Below, piece after piece: positions 1 through 8,317 of a DNA stretch of 23,974 nucleotides (the stretch's first letter is position 1; each line of letters starts with the position of its first letter). Source of the DNA: an uncultured Candidatus Saccharibacteria bacterium. GTDB lineage: Bacteria > Patescibacteriota > Saccharimonadia > Saccharimonadales > Saccharimonadaceae. The stretch lies in contig CALIXB010000020.1 of NCBI GenBank assembly GCA_938046775.1, forward strand, positions 1 through 23,974, given 5' to 3'. Both the position numbers and the translations under genes were made by a program. Under the pieces are notes generated by a model, which saw nothing but the letters and a program-made list of their open reading frames with translations, was not told the DNA's origin and ran no database searches.

Positions 1-1943
1 GCGGCGGTATGGGCGCCGGCGAAAAAGCCAAAGATTTCAAAGGCACGGTCAAGAAGCTAGCCAAATACTTGGCGGAGTTCCGCTGGCAAATGCTCATGGT
101 GGCGATTTTTGCGGTCGGTAGTACAGCGTTTGCGATTGTCAGTCCGAAAATTTTGGGCGGCGCCACCAACCAAATCGTCGAAGATTATGTCAGTATGAAG
201 GCGTATGAAACCATCACCAGCAAGCTGCCAAATGGTGCTTCGTTGCCAGCTGGCACGACCGGTGCTGATGTTCTGAAGCAGCTACCGAACAAGTCGGAAA
301 TTGAAAGTCAAATTCCGTCCAACCAGCTTGAGACCATTAAAAAACTCGATCTTAGCCGGCGTCCAGAATTTCACTTTGAGGCAATTTGGCAGGTGGTCAG
401 TTTGCTAATTGGCTTGTATATACTTAGCGCCATTTTCCGCTACATCCAAACCTGGTTGATGACCCAAGTGACGCAAACAGTTACTTTCAGAATGCGCCGG
501 CAATTGTCCGAGAAAATCAACCGCCTGCCGCTGAGTTATTTTGACAAGCAAACCTACGGAGAAGTCCTGAGCCGCGTTACCAACGACGTTGATACTATTA
601 GCCAAACGCTCAATCAGAGCCTGTCGCAAATCGTCTCCTCGACGGTGATGGTGCTGGGGATTTTGGCGATGATGTTTTCCATCAGCTGGCAAATGTCGCT
701 GGTGGCGCTCTTGGTGTTGCCGCTAGCTGGCGGCGTAATCACGCTGATCGCCAAAAGCTCGCAAAAGCAATTCCTCCGTCAGCAAACACAGTTGGGTGAA
801 TTGAACGGCCACATCGAAGAAATGTACGGCGGCCATCAGGTGATGCGCGTGTTTAACGGCCAGAAAAAGTCGCTGGCTAAGTTTTCACGGATTAACGACC
901 AGCTGCAGGAAAGCGCCTGGAAAGCTCAATTTTTGTCAGGACTGATTTATCCAATCATGAACTTCATCGGCAACATTGGCTATGTCGTGATGGCGATTTT
1001 GGGCGGCTGGCTGGCGATCAACGGTCGGCTGAAAATTGGCGACATTCAGGCGTTCATCCAATACATTAACCAGTTCAACCAGCCGCTGGTGCAAGTTGCT
1101 AACATCGCCAATGTCCTGCAATCGACCGCCGCCGCTGCCGAGCGTGTGTTTGAATTTTTGGATGAGTCAGAAGAAAAGGCGGAGGGCAAGGATTTGGTGA
1201 AATTGACTCACGTTAAGGGCGAAGTTGAATTTGACAACGTAGTCTTTGGCTACCGACCCGACCAAACCATCATCAAAGGTTTGTCGGCGCACATCAAGCC
1301 AGGTCAGCGCGTGGCGATCGTCGGTCCAACGGGCGCGGGCAAAACGACGCTGGTTAATTTGCTGATGCGATTTTATGAAATTAACAGTGGTGCGATTAAA
1401 ATTGACGGCGTGGATATTCACCAGATGAAGCGCAGCGATGTGCGGCAAATGTTTGGTATGGTGTTGCAGGACACCTGGCTGTTTAACGGCACGATTCGCC
1501 AAAATTTGCTGTATGGCAATCCAACAGCCAGCGAAGAAGAGATGGTTGCTACCGCCAAGGAGGCGCATGTCGATCACTTCGTGCGGTCGCTGCCAGGTGG
1601 TTATGACATGATGCTGGGCGAGGAAGCCACGAATATTTCACAGGGTGAGAAACAGCTGCTGACGATTGCCCGGGCAATGCTGGCGCGCACGCCAATGCTG
1701 ATTTTGGATGAAGCCACCAGCTCAGTTGACACTCGCACCGAAGTGCTCATCCAAAAAGCCATGGACAAGTTGATGCAGGGCAAAACCAGCTTCGTCATCG
1801 CTCATCGGCTGAGCACTATTCGCGACGCTGACCTGATCTTGGTCGTCCGCGACGGCAACATCATCGAACAAGGTAAGCACGACGAACTGCTGAAGAAAAA
1901 TGGCTTTTACTCCGAGCTTTATAATAGCCAGTTTGCTGAGTAG
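1..1943 (+). CDS. ABC exporter, fused permease-ATPase (5' partial)
   Basis: Type IV (MsbA/MDR-like) exporter half-transporter: an N-terminal six-helix permease domain pumps an unknown substrate outward, driven by the C-terminal ATPase. Numbering from the ATG at 9, the Walker A GPTGAGKTT is near residue 439, the Q-loop is VLQDTWLF, the signature ISQGEK is near 543, Walker B MLILDEATSS is near 563 and the switch histidine is in VIAHRLST near 595. A long outward loop of about 80 residues (roughly 55-120) separates TM1 and TM2, as in many Firmicutes-type heterodimeric exporters. The frame stays open upstream of the ATG to the window edge (codons for Gly-Gly), and relatives carry a Gly/Met-rich stretch before the GEKAKDFKGT motif, so the true start is probably outside the window. 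A partner half-transporter would be expected immediately upstream. Ends in TAG, 7 bases from the convergent next gene. Confidence 0.95.
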   Translation, partial: GGMGAGEKAKDFKGTVKKLAKYLAEFRWQMLMVAIFAVGSTAFAIVSPKILGGATNQIVEDYVSMKAYETITSKLPNGASLPAGTTGADVLKQLPNKSEIESQIPSNQLETIKKLDLSRRPEFHFEAIWQVVSLLIGLYILSAIFRYIQTWLMTQVTQTVTFRMRRQLSEKINRLPLSYFDKQTYGEVLSRVTNDVDTISQTLNQSLSQIVSSTVMVLGILAMMFSISWQMSLVALLVLPLAGGVITLIAKSSQKQFLRQQTQLGELNGHIEEMYGGHQVMRVFNGQKKSLAKFSRINDQLQESAWKAQFLSGLIYPIMNFIGNIGYVVMAILGGWLAINGRLKIGDIQAFIQYINQFNQPLVQVANIANVLQSTAAAAERVFEFLDESEEKAEGKDLVKLTHVKGEVEFDNVVFGYRPDQTIIKGLSAHIKPGQRVAIVGPTGAGKTTLVNLLMRFYEINSGAIKIDGVDIHQMKRSDVRQMFGMVLQDTWLFNGTIRQNLLYGNPTASEEEMVATAKEAHVDHFVRSLPGGYDMMLGEEATNISQGEKQLLTIARAMLARTPMLILDEATSSVDTRTEVLIQKAMDKLMQGKTSFVIAHRLSTIRDADLILVVRDGNIIEQGKHDELLKKNGFYSELYNSQFAE

Positions 1944-1950
1944 ACGTTCG

Positions 1951-2691
1951 CTATTTTTTGCATAGCGATATTCTCGTAGCTTCTGGTACGTGTAGCTCAA
2001 AATCAATATCAGTTTTCTGGATAATTTCATAACAAGACGACACTGCTGGGTTGTCTGGTAATTCAATTATTTTTCCATCATTAAATAGTTGCCCTTGTCG
2101 ATAGATATTGTGAATAAACGGTACATTTGGTTTTGTTTTTCTCAAGCGATATAACGCTGATTCATGTCGTGTTTCGCCATCTGTAACAACTTTGGGCTGC
2201 GTATGCCATTGTCCCATAATACATAATGTTGGTAGAGAGCCGTCAATTCCGAGGATATTTTTAGCTAGCTGCTCTTCTCGTTCTTGCGGGCTTGGTGGTA
2301 TGATGGCATCCTCATCTAAATTGTCAAAAAATGTATCAATAAAAACGAGCTCTTTAAGTTGATTTTGCTGCAGAAGAATTGCTATCGTTTTTATCATCTC
2401 AAGAGATAGAACGCTTAAGTCAAAAAGGTCTTCATCAACTAAGGAAAAATCATAAGAATTGATCTTTACTGAATTGATGAAGTCAAACACAGTAGGGCTA
2501 GCTTCAATGGCCAATCGTTGTATGCAAGTTTTTTTAACCAAGGTATAGACGATATCGGCATTTTCTTTTATGCCGTGAATTTCCCCATAAACAATTAGGT
2601 TTGACTTTTGTAAGGCAGGTAGCAGGAGATCGAGGTGCTTTATATCTAATTGTTTCGGTAAAAATGTTTTGATAATGTCGTAATTATTCAT
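1951..2691 (-). CDS. EreA/ChaN-superfamily protein, function unknown
   Basis: A 246-residue soluble protein without signal peptide. Visible motifs fit the EreA/ChaN/TraB-like hydrolase superfamily: GEIHG at 36-40 (Glu37 and His39 in the usual acid/histidine positions), IEAS near 62-65, REEQLAKNI at 138-146 and GQWHTQ at 160-165, where a second conserved histidine is expected. Members include erythromycin esterases, haem-binding ChaN and TraB/TIKI peptidases, so the substrate cannot be named. The ATG at 2691 begins a good N-terminus. A possible -10 TACAAT lies 15 bases upstream (plus-strand 2707-2712) and no Shine-Dalgarno is visible. It is divergent from the methyltransferase gene (102 bases apart) and convergent with the ABC exporter. 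The superfamily call is from motif order only and is moderate. Confidence 0.72.
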   Translation of the reverse strand: MNNYDIIKTFLPKQLDIKHLDLLLPALQKSNLIVYGEIHGIKENADIVYTLVKKTCIQRLAIEASPTVFDFINSVKINSYDFSLVDEDLFDLSVLSLEMIKTIAILLQQNQLKELVFIDTFFDNLDEDAIIPPSPQEREEQLAKNILGIDGSLPTLCIMGQWHTQPKVVTDGETRHESALYRLRKTKPNVPFIHNIYRQGQLFNDGKIIELPDNPAVSSCYEIIQKTDIDFELHVPEATRISLCKK

Positions 2692-2755
2692 AAGTACTAA
2701 TTTAATATTGTAACCTATAAAATATTAAAACATGTAGTTATATGTCATCAACTGT

Positions 2756-2784
2756 TTGTTGATATTTGGTGAACTGTCTATAAT
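2756..2784 (+). promoter_or_regulatory. Promoter of methyltransferase gene, leaderless type
   Basis: TTGTTG (2756-2761), 17-base spacer, perfect TATAAT (2779-2784). The ATG at 2794 is only 9 bases after the -10, so transcription should begin at or next to the start codon. There is no Shine-Dalgarno. Confidence 0.7.
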
Positions 2785-2793
2785 TTAAATTGT

Positions 2794-3426
2794 ATGAATA
2801 TCACCGACCAACTCCTCGCCAAATATCCCATCATCTCCAATCAAGTTGACACCAAAGAATTAAGCGTCCTGCTGCGGGAGCTGGAAAAAGTGCTGCGAAG
2901 CGGTGCGACTGGCAATATCGTAGAATTTGGCTGTTATGTCGGCACGACGAGTTTGTTTATTCGGCGGCTGCTGGACGCTTATGATTTTATGGGCGAATTT
3001 CATGTTTATGATTCGTTTGCGGGGTTGCCAGAAAAAACCCAAGCTGACAACAGTGCTGTGGGCGAGCAATTCAAAGTGGGCGAATTATTGGTGCCACGTA
3101 AAACCTTCGTTCAGAATTTTAAAAAGGCTAGCTTGAAACTGCCGATCATTCACAAGGGTTGGTTTGCCGATTTTACCCCTGAGGACGTGCCGGAAAGTAT
3201 TATTTTTGCGTTTTTTGATGGTGATTTTTATGAATCAATCGTCGATTCATTTCGCGTGTGTGACGGCAAGTTTCATAAAAAAGCAACGATTGTGGTTGAC
3301 GACTACGCCAATGAAGCGTTGCCAGGCGCCGCACGAGCGGTTGATGAGTGGCTGACAAATCACCGACAATTTACGATAAGAACTGAAGCCAGTCTGGCAA
3401 TTATCTCCTCTTGCCCAAAAACATAA
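2794..3426 (+). CDS. TylF/MycF-type SAM-dependent methyltransferase
   Basis: A 210-residue class I methyltransferase of the TylF/MycF (macrocin O-methyltransferase) family. The SAM site is VEFGCYVGTTS (about 43-53). Family landmarks follow: YDSFAGLPE near 73-81, HKGWF near 120-124, FFDGDFYES near 140-148 and VVDDYANE near 165-172, where the aspartates match metal/substrate ligands of the family. Known members O-methylate sugars of macrolides and glycans; here a sugar, lipid or cell-envelope glycan is as likely as an antibiotic. There is no signal peptide, so it is cytoplasmic. The start is set by a -10 hexamer 9 bases upstream. Ends in TAA; the arc promoter -35 lies inside its last codons. 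Confidence 0.85.
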   Translation: MNITDQLLAKYPIISNQVDTKELSVLLRELEKVLRSGATGNIVEFGCYVGTTSLFIRRLLDAYDFMGEFHVYDSFAGLPEKTQADNSAVGEQFKVGELLVPRKTFVQNFKKASLKLPIIHKGWFADFTPEDVPESIIFAFFDGDFYESIVDSFRVCDGKFHKKATIVVDDYANEALPGAARAVDEWLTNHRQFTIRTEASLAIISSCPKT

Positions 3427-3454
3427 ACGTGTTACAATTAAAATATTAGTAATA
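3411..3454 (+). promoter_or_regulatory. arc operon promoter with palindrome at start site
   Basis: Extended -10 TGTTACAAT (3430-3438; hexamer TACAAT 3433-3438) with a weak -35 TTGCCC (3411-3416) at 16 bases. Just past the expected transcription start is the odd dyad TATTAGTAATA (3444-3454), a candidate operator. Unlike most starts in the window there is a real leader with AGGGAGG (3461-3467) before the arcA ATG at 3474. Confidence 0.65.
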
Positions 3455-3473
3455 TAAACAAGGGAGGGTTGTG

Positions 3474-4712
3474 ATGGACGAACCGATTCACATCACGTCT
3501 GAAATAGGAAAACTTAAGACCGTTTTGTTGCATAGGCCAGGTGAAGAGCTGGAGAATTTGACGCCAGATTATCTGACCGATCTTTTATTTGACGATATTC
3601 CATATCTGAAGGTGGCGCAAGCTGAGCATGATGCTTTTGCGGAAGTGCTTAGAAATCATGGCGTTGAAGTGCTATATCTAGATCAATTAGTAGCAGAGGC
3701 GCTCAATACGGATCAATTGCGCGAACAATTTGTCGATGAAATGCTGGCTGCGTCTAAGCAGGATTCACGCCGTGTTACTCAGACTCTGCGTCAATTCTTG
3801 TTGGATTTGCCAACTCACGCGATGATCCGCAAGATTATGGCTGGTGTGCGTAAGGATGAAATTACTTTACCTCCAGATCAGCATCAGCAGCTGCATAATA
3901 TGATTGAGAAGAATCATTATCCATTCTATCTTGATCCGATGCCAAATTTGTACTTTACACGTGACCCAGCTGCCGCTATTGGTAATGGTCTTACTGTCAA
4001 TAAGATGCACTGGACGGCTCGTCGTCGTGAATCGCTATTTATGCGTTATATTATCGACCATCATCCACGTTTTGCGAATCGCGTGCCAGTTTGGTATAAC
4101 CGTACTGAGAAATTCTCAATGGAGGGCGGCGATGAACTAGTACTAAGCGACAAGGTAATGGCAATCGGTGTATCAGAGCGTACTACGGCTGAAGCAATTG
4201 AAAAGATGGCAACCAAGCTGTTTGCTGGCTCTAACTTTAAGAAGGTCATTGCTATGGAAATTCCGAAGTCACACGCCTTTATGCACCTAGACACGGTGTT
4301 TACGATGATTGATCGAGATAAGTTTACAATTCACCCAGAAATCCGTGACCGTGGTGGTAAGATGAACTGTTTCGTTTTGGAGAAGGTTGAGGGTCAGCCG
4401 TTTCCACGTATTACACACGAGACGGACCTTGAGCATGTTTTGCGGGTGGCTTTGGGCTTGCCGAGCGTTACGTTAATTGAATGTGGTGGTGGCGATCCAA
4501 TCGCAGCAGCCCGCGAGCAGTGGAATGACGGCTCCAACACTTTGGCAATTGCACCGGGTGTGGTGGTAACCTATGATCGCAACTACGTTACTAACCAAAA
4601 GTTGCGCGAGCATGGCGTTGAAGTTATCGAAGTCAGCGGTGCTGAGCTTGGTCGCGGCCGTGGAGGTCCACGCTGTATGAGTATGCCGCTAGTACGAGAG
4701 GATGTATTTTAA
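3474..4712 (+). CDS. arcA: Arginine deiminase
   Basis: Hydrolyses L-arginine to citrulline and ammonia, first step of the arginine deiminase pathway (EC 3.5.3.6), cytoplasmic. 412 residues, normal family length. Family motifs: FTRDPAAAIGNG, MEGGDE, the MHLDTVFTMID block with the catalytic HxD, and the C-terminal GRGRGGPRCMSMP whose Cys (about residue 401) is the nucleophile. All key residues are present. I take ATG 3474 rather than the GTG at 3471: AGGGAGG ends 6 bases before the ATG and the protein then begins MDEPIHI, with the GKLKTVLLHRPG block following as in relatives. Its stop overlaps the arcB start (TAATG, 1 base shared), so the two are translationally coupled. Confidence 0.97.
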   Translation: MDEPIHITSEIGKLKTVLLHRPGEELENLTPDYLTDLLFDDIPYLKVAQAEHDAFAEVLRNHGVEVLYLDQLVAEALNTDQLREQFVDEMLAASKQDSRRVTQTLRQFLLDLPTHAMIRKIMAGVRKDEITLPPDQHQQLHNMIEKNHYPFYLDPMPNLYFTRDPAAAIGNGLTVNKMHWTARRRESLFMRYIIDHHPRFANRVPVWYNRTEKFSMEGGDELVLSDKVMAIGVSERTTAEAIEKMATKLFAGSNFKKVIAMEIPKSHAFMHLDTVFTMIDRDKFTIHPEIRDRGGKMNCFVLEKVEGQPFPRITHETDLEHVLRVALGLPSVTLIECGGGDPIAAAREQWNDGSNTLAIAPGVVVTYDRNYVTNQKLREHGVEVIEVSGAELGRGRGGPRCMSMPLVREDVF

Positions 4713-5701
4713 TGGCTCAGAGTTTGAAAGGTCGGTCACTTTTAACCTTAGGTGACTATACAGCAGAAGAAATCCGCCTACTTTTAGATACGGCGCGTGA
4801 GTATCGTCGATTAAAGTATGCTGGTGTGTCACACCGAATTCACGAAGGTAAAAATGTGGCATTGCTATTTGAAAAAACCTCTACCCGGACACGCTGCGCT
4901 TTTACGGTGGCGGCTAATGATTTGGGTATCGCACCAGAGTATCTTGGCAAGGATGATATTCAGCTCGGTAAAAAAGAGACAGTTGAGGACACAGCTAAGG
5001 TGCTGGGTCGGATGTTTGACGGTATCGAGTTTCGCGGTTTTGATCATAAAACGGTGGAAGATTTGGCAAAGCATGCCGGCGTGCCGGTATGGAACGGCTT
5101 GACCGATAAATTCCATCCAACACAGATTTTGGCTGATTTCATGACTATTGAGGAGCATGTTGGTAAGCTCAAGGGCACCAAGTTAGTGTTTGTGGGTGAT
5201 GGTCGTAATAATATGGCAAATTCCCTGATGATTGGATCAGCAATTATGGGTCTTGATTTCCGTATTTTAGCACCTCGTGAATTACATCCGGAGCAAGCTC
5301 TGGTTGACAAGGCTCGCCACTTCGCTAGATCAAGTCATGCGCGTATTACCATTACCGACAACTTCGAAGAAGCTTTGCGCGGCGCTGATGTGATTTACAC
5401 CGATGTTTGGGTTTCAATGGGCGAGGAGGATAAGTTTGCTGAGCGTATCAATCAATTGCGTCACTTCCAAGTCAATCGTGACATGATTAACCTGACGGGA
5501 AATCCTGAAGTTAAGTTCATGCACTGTTTGCCAGCATTCCACGACGTATTGACGATTACTGGTAAAAAAGTTCAGGAAGATTTTGGTCTAGATTCTATGG
5601 AAGTTACGGATGAGGTGTTCCGCTCGCCACATTCGATTGTGTTTGATCAGGCGGAAAATCGTATGCATACAATTAAAGCCGTCATGGCTTTAACATTGTA
5701 G
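4712..5701 (+). CDS. arcB: Ornithine carbamoyltransferase (catabolic)
   Basis: Second step of the pathway: phosphorolysis of citrulline to ornithine and carbamoyl phosphate (EC 2.1.3.3). 329 residues. Carbamoyl-phosphate site STRTRCAF (about 55-62), HPTQILADF (about 131-139), a central VFVGDGRNNMANS block and HCLPAFHD (about 271-278), whose Cys and Leu-Pro contact ornithine. The arc context argues for the catabolic direction. No separate ribosome site is needed: the ATG overlaps the arcA stop. Ends in TAG, 39 bases before arcD. Confidence 0.97.
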   Translation: MAQSLKGRSLLTLGDYTAEEIRLLLDTAREYRRLKYAGVSHRIHEGKNVALLFEKTSTRTRCAFTVAANDLGIAPEYLGKDDIQLGKKETVEDTAKVLGRMFDGIEFRGFDHKTVEDLAKHAGVPVWNGLTDKFHPTQILADFMTIEEHVGKLKGTKLVFVGDGRNNMANSLMIGSAIMGLDFRILAPRELHPEQALVDKARHFARSSHARITITDNFEEALRGADVIYTDVWVSMGEEDKFAERINQLRHFQVNRDMINLTGNPEVKFMHCLPAFHDVLTITGKKVQEDFGLDSMEVTDEVFRSPHSIVFDQAENRMHTIKAVMALTL

Positions 5702-5715
5702 TTGTTGTCGTAATA

Positions 5716-5738
5716 AGGAGGTTAAGGAGGCTCCGAGG
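5716..5738 (+). promoter_or_regulatory. Reiterated Shine-Dalgarno before arcD
   Basis: Two AAGGAGG-type sites (AAGGAGG around 5716-5721 and again 5724-5730), plus a GAGG at 5735-5738, precede the ATG at 5741. The second is at 10 bases. Repeated sites may raise ribosome loading on the membrane-protein cistron after the 39-base gap that breaks coupling with arcB. Confidence 0.6.
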
Positions 5739-5740
5739 CA

Positions 5741-7285
5741 ATGGTAGAAAAAATTAAAAAAGCAAAGCAGAAGCTTCGATCGCCATCAGCGTTTACAGTT
5801 CTGTTTGTCGTGATTATTATCATGGCTGCACTAACATGGATTATTCCGTCGGGCGTCTATAAGACTGATAACGATGGTAACCGTGTTGCCGGATCGTATC
5901 ATGTGGTTGAAAAAGACCGCACTGTCACCGAAGAAAAGGACGGTAAAGAAGAGCAAGTTGACAAGCATGACCGGCAAGGTTTATGGGACGTCTTCACGGC
6001 ACCAATTAAAGGCATGTCTGATAAGCTAGACGTGATTGTTTTCGTCATGGTGCTTGGTGGATTCCTGGGTGTTACCATGAAGACTGGCGCCCTGGACGCT
6101 TCACTCGGTGCGTTACTCCGGAAGATGAAGGGCAAGGAAAAGTGGCTCATTCCAATCTTAATGACGCTGTTTGCTATCGGTGGTACGACCTATGGCATGC
6201 AGGAGGAAACGGTAGCCTTTTACGCGCTAGTTATTCCGATGATGATCGCTGCTGGCTACAACGCAATGACTGGTGTGATGGTGATTGTGCTGGGTGCTGG
6301 TGCTGGTGTGCTTGGTTCGACTATTAACCCATTCTCCACCGGTGTTGCAGCAAAAACTGCAGACGTGAAATTGGGCAATGTTATCCCAATTATGTCTATC
6401 ATTTTGGTGCTGTGTTTGATTGCGGCAATCATCTTCACTATGCGTTACGCAGCAAAGGTGAAAGCTGGTAAATATAAAGAAGATGTTCGCTATAAGCCGG
6501 CCACAGCGGCCTTGGACATGACTAACGTACCGAAATTTACTTGCCCACGAAAAGTCGTCATGGGCGTCTTCGCTATTACGTTTGTGTTGATGGTCCTTTC
6601 GCTGATTCCTTGGGGAAGTTGGGAAATCACATTATTCGCCGACCTGTTTAAGTGGGCTTCAGAGTTGCCAATTATCGGTGCAGTACTTGGTGTAGTGCAC
6701 AGCGCAGCCTTTGGTGACTGGTACTTTAACGAAATTACTGCACTATTCTTAATCTCAACAATTGTTATTACCGCAATTTACTATAAAGAGTTTAAGAAAG
6801 AAGGTATTTTTCCAGTCGACACCTTTATTGACGGCGTGAAGGATATCTTACCAGTTGCTTTGATTATCGCAGTGGCAACCGGCGTCTCTGTTGTGATGAC
6901 TAACGGTGAGATCCAAGATACTATCATCAGCTGGGGTGAAGCGCTCCTGAAAGATGCTGGCGGTGGTGTTGTTGGTGTGTTGGCGTATCTGTTCTACTTG
7001 CCAATGTCATTCATCGTGCCATCATCATCAGGTTTGGCAGCAGCAACCATGCCGGTTATTGCGCCGATTGCTGATCTGGTTGGCTCAAGCAAAGAAGTCA
7101 TGGTGGCAGCCTTTGCTACAGCATCAGGTTTGCTTAACATGATGGCTCCAACTATTGCTTCATTGATGGGTGGTCTGGCACTGGCTGGCGTTTCATATCG
7201 CGACTGGCTGAAGCGGTCAGCTCCGATTATGGCAGTATTTGCCGTCATCAGCCTTGTAGTTATTGCAATCTTTGGAGCGCTGTAA
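5741..7285 (+). CDS. arcD: Arginine/ornithine antiporter, YfcC/ArcD family
   Basis: Polytopic membrane protein of 514 residues with about twelve hydrophobic segments, of the YfcC (DcuC/ArcD-like) family. In this operon it most likely exchanges external arginine for internal ornithine, feeding arcA and disposing of the product of arcB. Features: first TM about 18-37 after a basic N-terminus, an outward charged loop (about 42-80) rich in Lys, Glu and Asp, the GGTTYGMQEETVAFY segment near 147, and the SSSGLAAATMP block near 428 that typifies the family. The specific substrate is inferred from context; family members elsewhere are poorly characterised. Start ATG 5741 follows the reiterated ribosome sites. 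The stop is 3 bases before arcC. Confidence 0.9.
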   Translation: MVEKIKKAKQKLRSPSAFTVLFVVIIIMAALTWIIPSGVYKTDNDGNRVAGSYHVVEKDRTVTEEKDGKEEQVDKHDRQGLWDVFTAPIKGMSDKLDVIVFVMVLGGFLGVTMKTGALDASLGALLRKMKGKEKWLIPILMTLFAIGGTTYGMQEETVAFYALVIPMMIAAGYNAMTGVMVIVLGAGAGVLGSTINPFSTGVAAKTADVKLGNVIPIMSIILVLCLIAAIIFTMRYAAKVKAGKYKEDVRYKPATAALDMTNVPKFTCPRKVVMGVFAITFVLMVLSLIPWGSWEITLFADLFKWASELPIIGAVLGVVHSAAFGDWYFNEITALFLISTIVITAIYYKEFKKEGIFPVDTFIDGVKDILPVALIIAVATGVSVVMTNGEIQDTIISWGEALLKDAGGGVVGVLAYLFYLPMSFIVPSSSGLAAATMPVIAPIADLVGSSKEVMVAAFATASGLLNMMAPTIASLMGGLALAGVSYRDWLKRSAPIMAVFAVISLVVIAIFGAL

Positions 7286-7288
7286 CGC

Positions 7289-8239
7289 ATGGATAAGAAG
7301 CGTACTATTGTAGTAGCGCTCGGTGGTAACGCCCTGCAACGGCAGGGCGAAGCCGCGTCTGAGCAGCAGCAGCGGGTGGCCGATGAGACAGTTCGTCAAC
7401 TTCTGCCACTTATCCAGGCGGGTCATAATGTAGCGATTGTCCATGGCAATGGGCCGCAAGTCGGTAACATTGTCCTGCATGAAGAAGCGATCAACACGGC
7501 TAATGTGCCAAGTTTACCTCTGGAGGATTCTGGCGCTATGAGTCAGGGTTTGATTGGTTTCTGGCTACAGCAAGCTCTGCATGACGCCTTTAAGGTTAAT
7601 CAAATGAATAATCGCGCCATCAGCGTGGTGACACAGACAATTGTTGACTTAAGCGATCCAGCTTTTCAAAATCCGACTAAGCCAATTGGTCCGTTTTATT
7701 CGGAAGAGGAAGCTAAAACTGTCGCTAGTGAGCGGGGCTATACGGTGAAAGAAGATGCTGGTCGTGGTTGGCGACGAGTTGTGCCTTCACCAAAACCTCA
7801 GACGATTGTTGAGGCCGATGTGATTAAAGCGCTAGTCCATGCTGGAGTTACGGTCGTATCAACTGGCGGTGGTGGCATTCCTGTTTTGCAGGATGAAACT
7901 GGTCAATTAAAAGGTATTGCAGCAGTTATTGATAAGGATTTTGGAGCAGCCAAACTGGCAGACCTTTTGGAAGCTGATACATTGTTGATTCTAACTTCGG
8001 TTGACGCGGCTAAGATTAATTTTGGCAAGCCAGATGAACAATCCTTAGGCGAGGTCTCAGTAGAAGAGCTTCAAAAACACATTGATGACGGTCAATTTGC
8101 GGCAGGCTCGATGTTACCAAAAGCTCAGGCGGCGCTGGCGTTCCTGGCCAGCAAGCCGGGCCGCACGTCAATTATTACCTCGTTAGATAAAACTGCTGAA
8201 GCAATCAACGGCTCAGCTGGAACGATAATCAAATCGTAA
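7289..8239 (+). CDS. arcC: Carbamate kinase
   Basis: Transfers phosphate from carbamoyl phosphate to ADP, giving ATP, CO2 and ammonia (EC 2.7.2.2): the energy-yielding step. 316 residues, normal length, amino-acid-kinase fold: VVALGGNAL at 8-16, VHGNGPQVGN near 51-60, the GWRRVVPSPKP loop near 160-170 and the STGGGGIPV nucleotide/substrate loop near 191-199, followed by the DKDFGAAKLA block. It directly follows arcD with 3 bases between, with a weak GGAG (about 7274-7277) as ribosome site. Last gene of the operon, followed within 7 bases by a terminator hairpin. Confidence 0.97.
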   Translation: MDKKRTIVVALGGNALQRQGEAASEQQQRVADETVRQLLPLIQAGHNVAIVHGNGPQVGNIVLHEEAINTANVPSLPLEDSGAMSQGLIGFWLQQALHDAFKVNQMNNRAISVVTQTIVDLSDPAFQNPTKPIGPFYSEEEAKTVASERGYTVKEDAGRGWRRVVPSPKPQTIVEADVIKALVHAGVTVVSTGGGGIPVLQDETGQLKGIAAVIDKDFGAAKLADLLEADTLLILTSVDAAKINFGKPDEQSLGEVSVEELQKHIDDGQFAAGSMLPKAQAALAFLASKPGRTSIITSLDKTAEAINGSAGTIIKS

Positions 8240-8245
8240 TAATAC

Positions 8246-8288
8246 ACACAAGAAATTCCTGTCGATAGAGCAGGCTTTCTTGTGTTTA
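8246..8288 (+). terminator. Terminator of the arc operon
   Basis: Perfect 10-base arms ACACAAGAAA (8246-8255) and TTTCTTGTGT (8276-8285), an inner CCTG/CAGG pair (8258-8261, 8271-8274), 9-base loop, then a short T run. The 3' arm overlaps the likely -35 region of the next gene. Confidence 0.8.
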
Positions 8289-8308
8289 TAGATATTTTAT
8301 TTTATAAT
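8280..8308 (+). promoter_or_regulatory. Promoter of first corA-like gene, leaderless type
   Basis: Perfect TATAAT at 8303-8308, 9 bases before the ATG at 8318. A poor -35 (TTGTGT, 8280-8285) sits 17 bases upstream, inside the arc terminator arm. No Shine-Dalgarno. Confidence 0.65.
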
Positions 8309-8317
8309 ATAGAAATT

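Noticed and set aside
1949..1967. Perfect hairpin CGCTAT/ATAGCG at the ABC-exporter/EreA-like junction
   Set aside because: Only 6 pairs, with the T run in its loop rather than after it on either strand, so it is not a convincing terminator.
8282..8317. Longer N-terminus of the first CorA from GTG 8282
   Set aside because: These codons cover the terminator arm and the TATAAT; the family N-terminus fits ATG 8318.
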